From contig JBJXHC010000104.1 of the NCBI GenBank assembly GCA_046160825.1, forward strand, positions 1 to 5,156: a DNA stretch of 5,156 bases, read 5' to 3'. This document shows, piece by piece, positions 4,207-5,156 of this stretch. A program made the translations under genes and the position numbers. The stretch comes from JBJXHC01 sp046160825 (GTDB lineage: Bacteria > Bacteroidota > Ignavibacteria > UBA10030 > UBA6906). Position 1 is the first letter of the stretch, and each line of letters begins with the position of its first letter. The notes beneath the pieces were generated by a model. The model saw only the letters and a list, made by a program, of their open reading frames with translations, did no database searches and had not been told where the DNA came from.

Positions 4207-5156
4207 ATGGCTACTGTCACTATCACCCCAGCAAACGGTGTGACAAATACCGTACCCAAATTTAGTGGCGCCGCGTCGATAGTCAAATCTACTATTGTGG
4301 AAGTTGCTGGCAAAGTTGGCATTGGTGTCCCGGCTCCGGCATCTAATCTGGATGTCAATGGGACAATCCGATTAGGAGGAACTGTACCCGTTCCCGGGGT
4401 AGTGGTCAACGCGGCCTGCAATGTCGGTATTGGAATCGATCCAACTCGGAATCCGCAAGAGAAACTAACCCTCGCACCGGATTCTAATCTTGCGACTGAG
4501 ATGCTAACCCCAACCGGAGTCGCTGCCGCCCCGTCTCCGACCAGTGGGGGGCTGCCAGTGGACGACTACTATTTCAGAGTAACTGCTTCAGATGGCACAG
4601 GTTGGACAAAAGCTTCTGCTCAATTGCGTTTCGATCTGCTTGATCCGGACCACGGCATTCGGATCAGTTGGAATCCTGTTCTGGGGGCGACGAAATACAG
4701 AGTCTATAGAGCCTTAACTGCTCCTGGCGCATACAAATATATCGACGTGACGACTACATATTATGATTACGTTAGCGATGCAACCTTCATAGTGACGGCA
4801 GCGCCTCCGGAAGAGACCACGGCTTACATGAACAAACTGTCTGCAGCAGGATCCTCTTGGCTCTTGGGCTGCAATGTTGGAATTGGATCAACATCTCCGT
4901 TGGCAAATGTCGGCAATGGTAGTTTGAAAAATAGTTTGGAAACGCGTGGGTGGATTGTTGCAAAAGGTAATGGCGCAAATACTTGGGGGGATGGCGCCAC
5001 GAGAATTGGAGTGTATGCTCCTGGTGGCTCAGATAACGATGGTGCGTGGTGGTTCAGTGCAAATCCGGATCATTCATTTGCCATACATCAGGGTGGCTAC
5101 GGGGACAGATTTAACATAACTACAGGCGGCAACGTCGGCATTGGGACAATAGGAGT
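4207..5156 (+). CDS. tail-fibre-like repetitive surface protein (3' partial)
   Basis: The frame opens at an ATG with a strong AAGGAG site and runs without a stop to the window end, 316 complete codons. No signal peptide is visible: the N-terminus is Thr/Val/Pro-rich and not hydrophobic. Four VGIG motifs occur at residues 36-40 (KVGIG), 72-76, 223-227 and 309-313 (NVGIG). The first is followed by SNLDVNGTIRLGG, the second by EKLTLAPDSN. These are the hallmark of shaft repeats in phage-type tail fibres and bacterial fibre proteins, which often end in an intramolecular chaperone (peptidase S74) domain; that part would lie beyond the window. Residues about 100-200 look like a fibronectin III fold, with DDYYFRVTASDG (119-130) and ISWNPVLGATKYRVYR (153-168). 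Residues 240-305 are Gly/Trp-rich beta material. It may be a fibre for a phage, tailocin or contractile injection system, or a surface protein exported another way. Confidence 0.8.
   Translation, partial: MATVTITPANGVTNTVPKFSGAASIVKSTIVEVAGKVGIGVPAPASNLDVNGTIRLGGTVPVPGVVVNAACNVGIGIDPTRNPQEKLTLAPDSNLATEMLTPTGVAAAPSPTSGGLPVDDYYFRVTASDGTGWTKASAQLRFDLLDPDHGIRISWNPVLGATKYRVYRALTAPGAYKYIDVTTTYYDYVSDATFIVTAAPPEETTAYMNKLSAAGSSWLLGCNVGIGSTSPLANVGNGSLKNSLETRGWIVAKGNGANTWGDGATRIGVYAPGGSDNDGAWWFSANPDHSFAIHQGGYGDRFNITTGGNVGIGTIG
4312..5145 (+). repeat. four copies of a 15-base VGIG-coding repeat inside the fibre gene
   Basis: Near-identical 15-base units coding (K/N)VGIG occur at 4312-4326, 4420-4434, 4873-4887 and 5131-5145. 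The units differ mainly at third codon positions (for example AATGTCGGTATTGGA and AACGTCGGCATTGGG), so selection is on the protein. Spacing is uneven: 108, 453 and 258 bases. The wide second interval is filled by the fibronectin III-like insert. Confidence 0.7.

Noticed and set aside
4116..4421. Antisense ORF across the fibre gene start
   Set aside because: It is Thr/Pro-rich low-complexity sequence, the shadow of the fibre's opening codons, and covers that gene's strong ribosome binding site.
4312..5145. Repeated units in the fibre gene as a CRISPR array or diversity-generating target
   Set aside because: The units code for a conserved protein motif, differ at third codon positions and are unevenly spaced; no reverse transcriptase or template repeat is present in the window.

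Overview
The window reads as a stretch of a diderm (Gram-negative type) bacterial chromosome of roughly balanced base composition. It is probably a cell-envelope or surface-structure accessory region. All supported genes lie on the + strand. Four proteins carry lipoprotein signal peptides, one looks like a small outer-membrane beta-barrel, and the last gene encodes a repetitive tail-fibre-like protein. The lipoproteins and NVGIG-type fibre recall genomes of the Ignavibacteria/Bacteroidetes-Chlorobi group, Acidobacteria and other environmental diderms. Clear Shine-Dalgarno sequences before most starts argue mildly against a typical Bacteroidetes genome. Nothing here fixes the taxon.

Layout: (1) 2-367, the 3' end of an unrecognised gene cut by the window edge. 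(2) 368-808, about 440 bases without a confident gene. This stretch holds small hairpins, A/T tracts, a duplicated CTTTTT(C)AAAAGGA element and a possible 35-residue small ORF (689-796) whose stop lies just ahead of the next gene's ribosome binding site. (3) 809-3549, three paralogous lipoprotein genes (809-1522, 2410-2928, 2992-3549) with a beta-barrel gene (1591-2268) between the first and second. (4) 3629-3991, a short lipoprotein with a C-terminal membrane segment. (5) 3992-4206, a 215-base gap with a sigma70-like promoter candidate and a strong ribosome binding site. (6) 4207 to the window end, a tail-fibre-like protein without a signal peptide. It has four GxVGIG/NVGIG motifs and a fibronectin III-like domain, and is open at the 3' edge.

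The three paralogs share one plan: lipobox cysteine, a short polar linker, a small probably beta-rich domain ending in a (K/R)RI motif, a two-segment glycine-rich membrane hairpin, and a closing (I/V)(I/V)GH motif followed by tyrosines. The first has an additional C-terminal beta-type domain. With the barrel and the double-anchored small lipoprotein they could form an outer-membrane assembly, but that is inference from proximity. The most original signal is this tandem family of glycine-zipper lipoproteins interleaved with a beta-barrel, next to a fibre gene. No mobile element, CRISPR array, tRNA or rRNA was seen.
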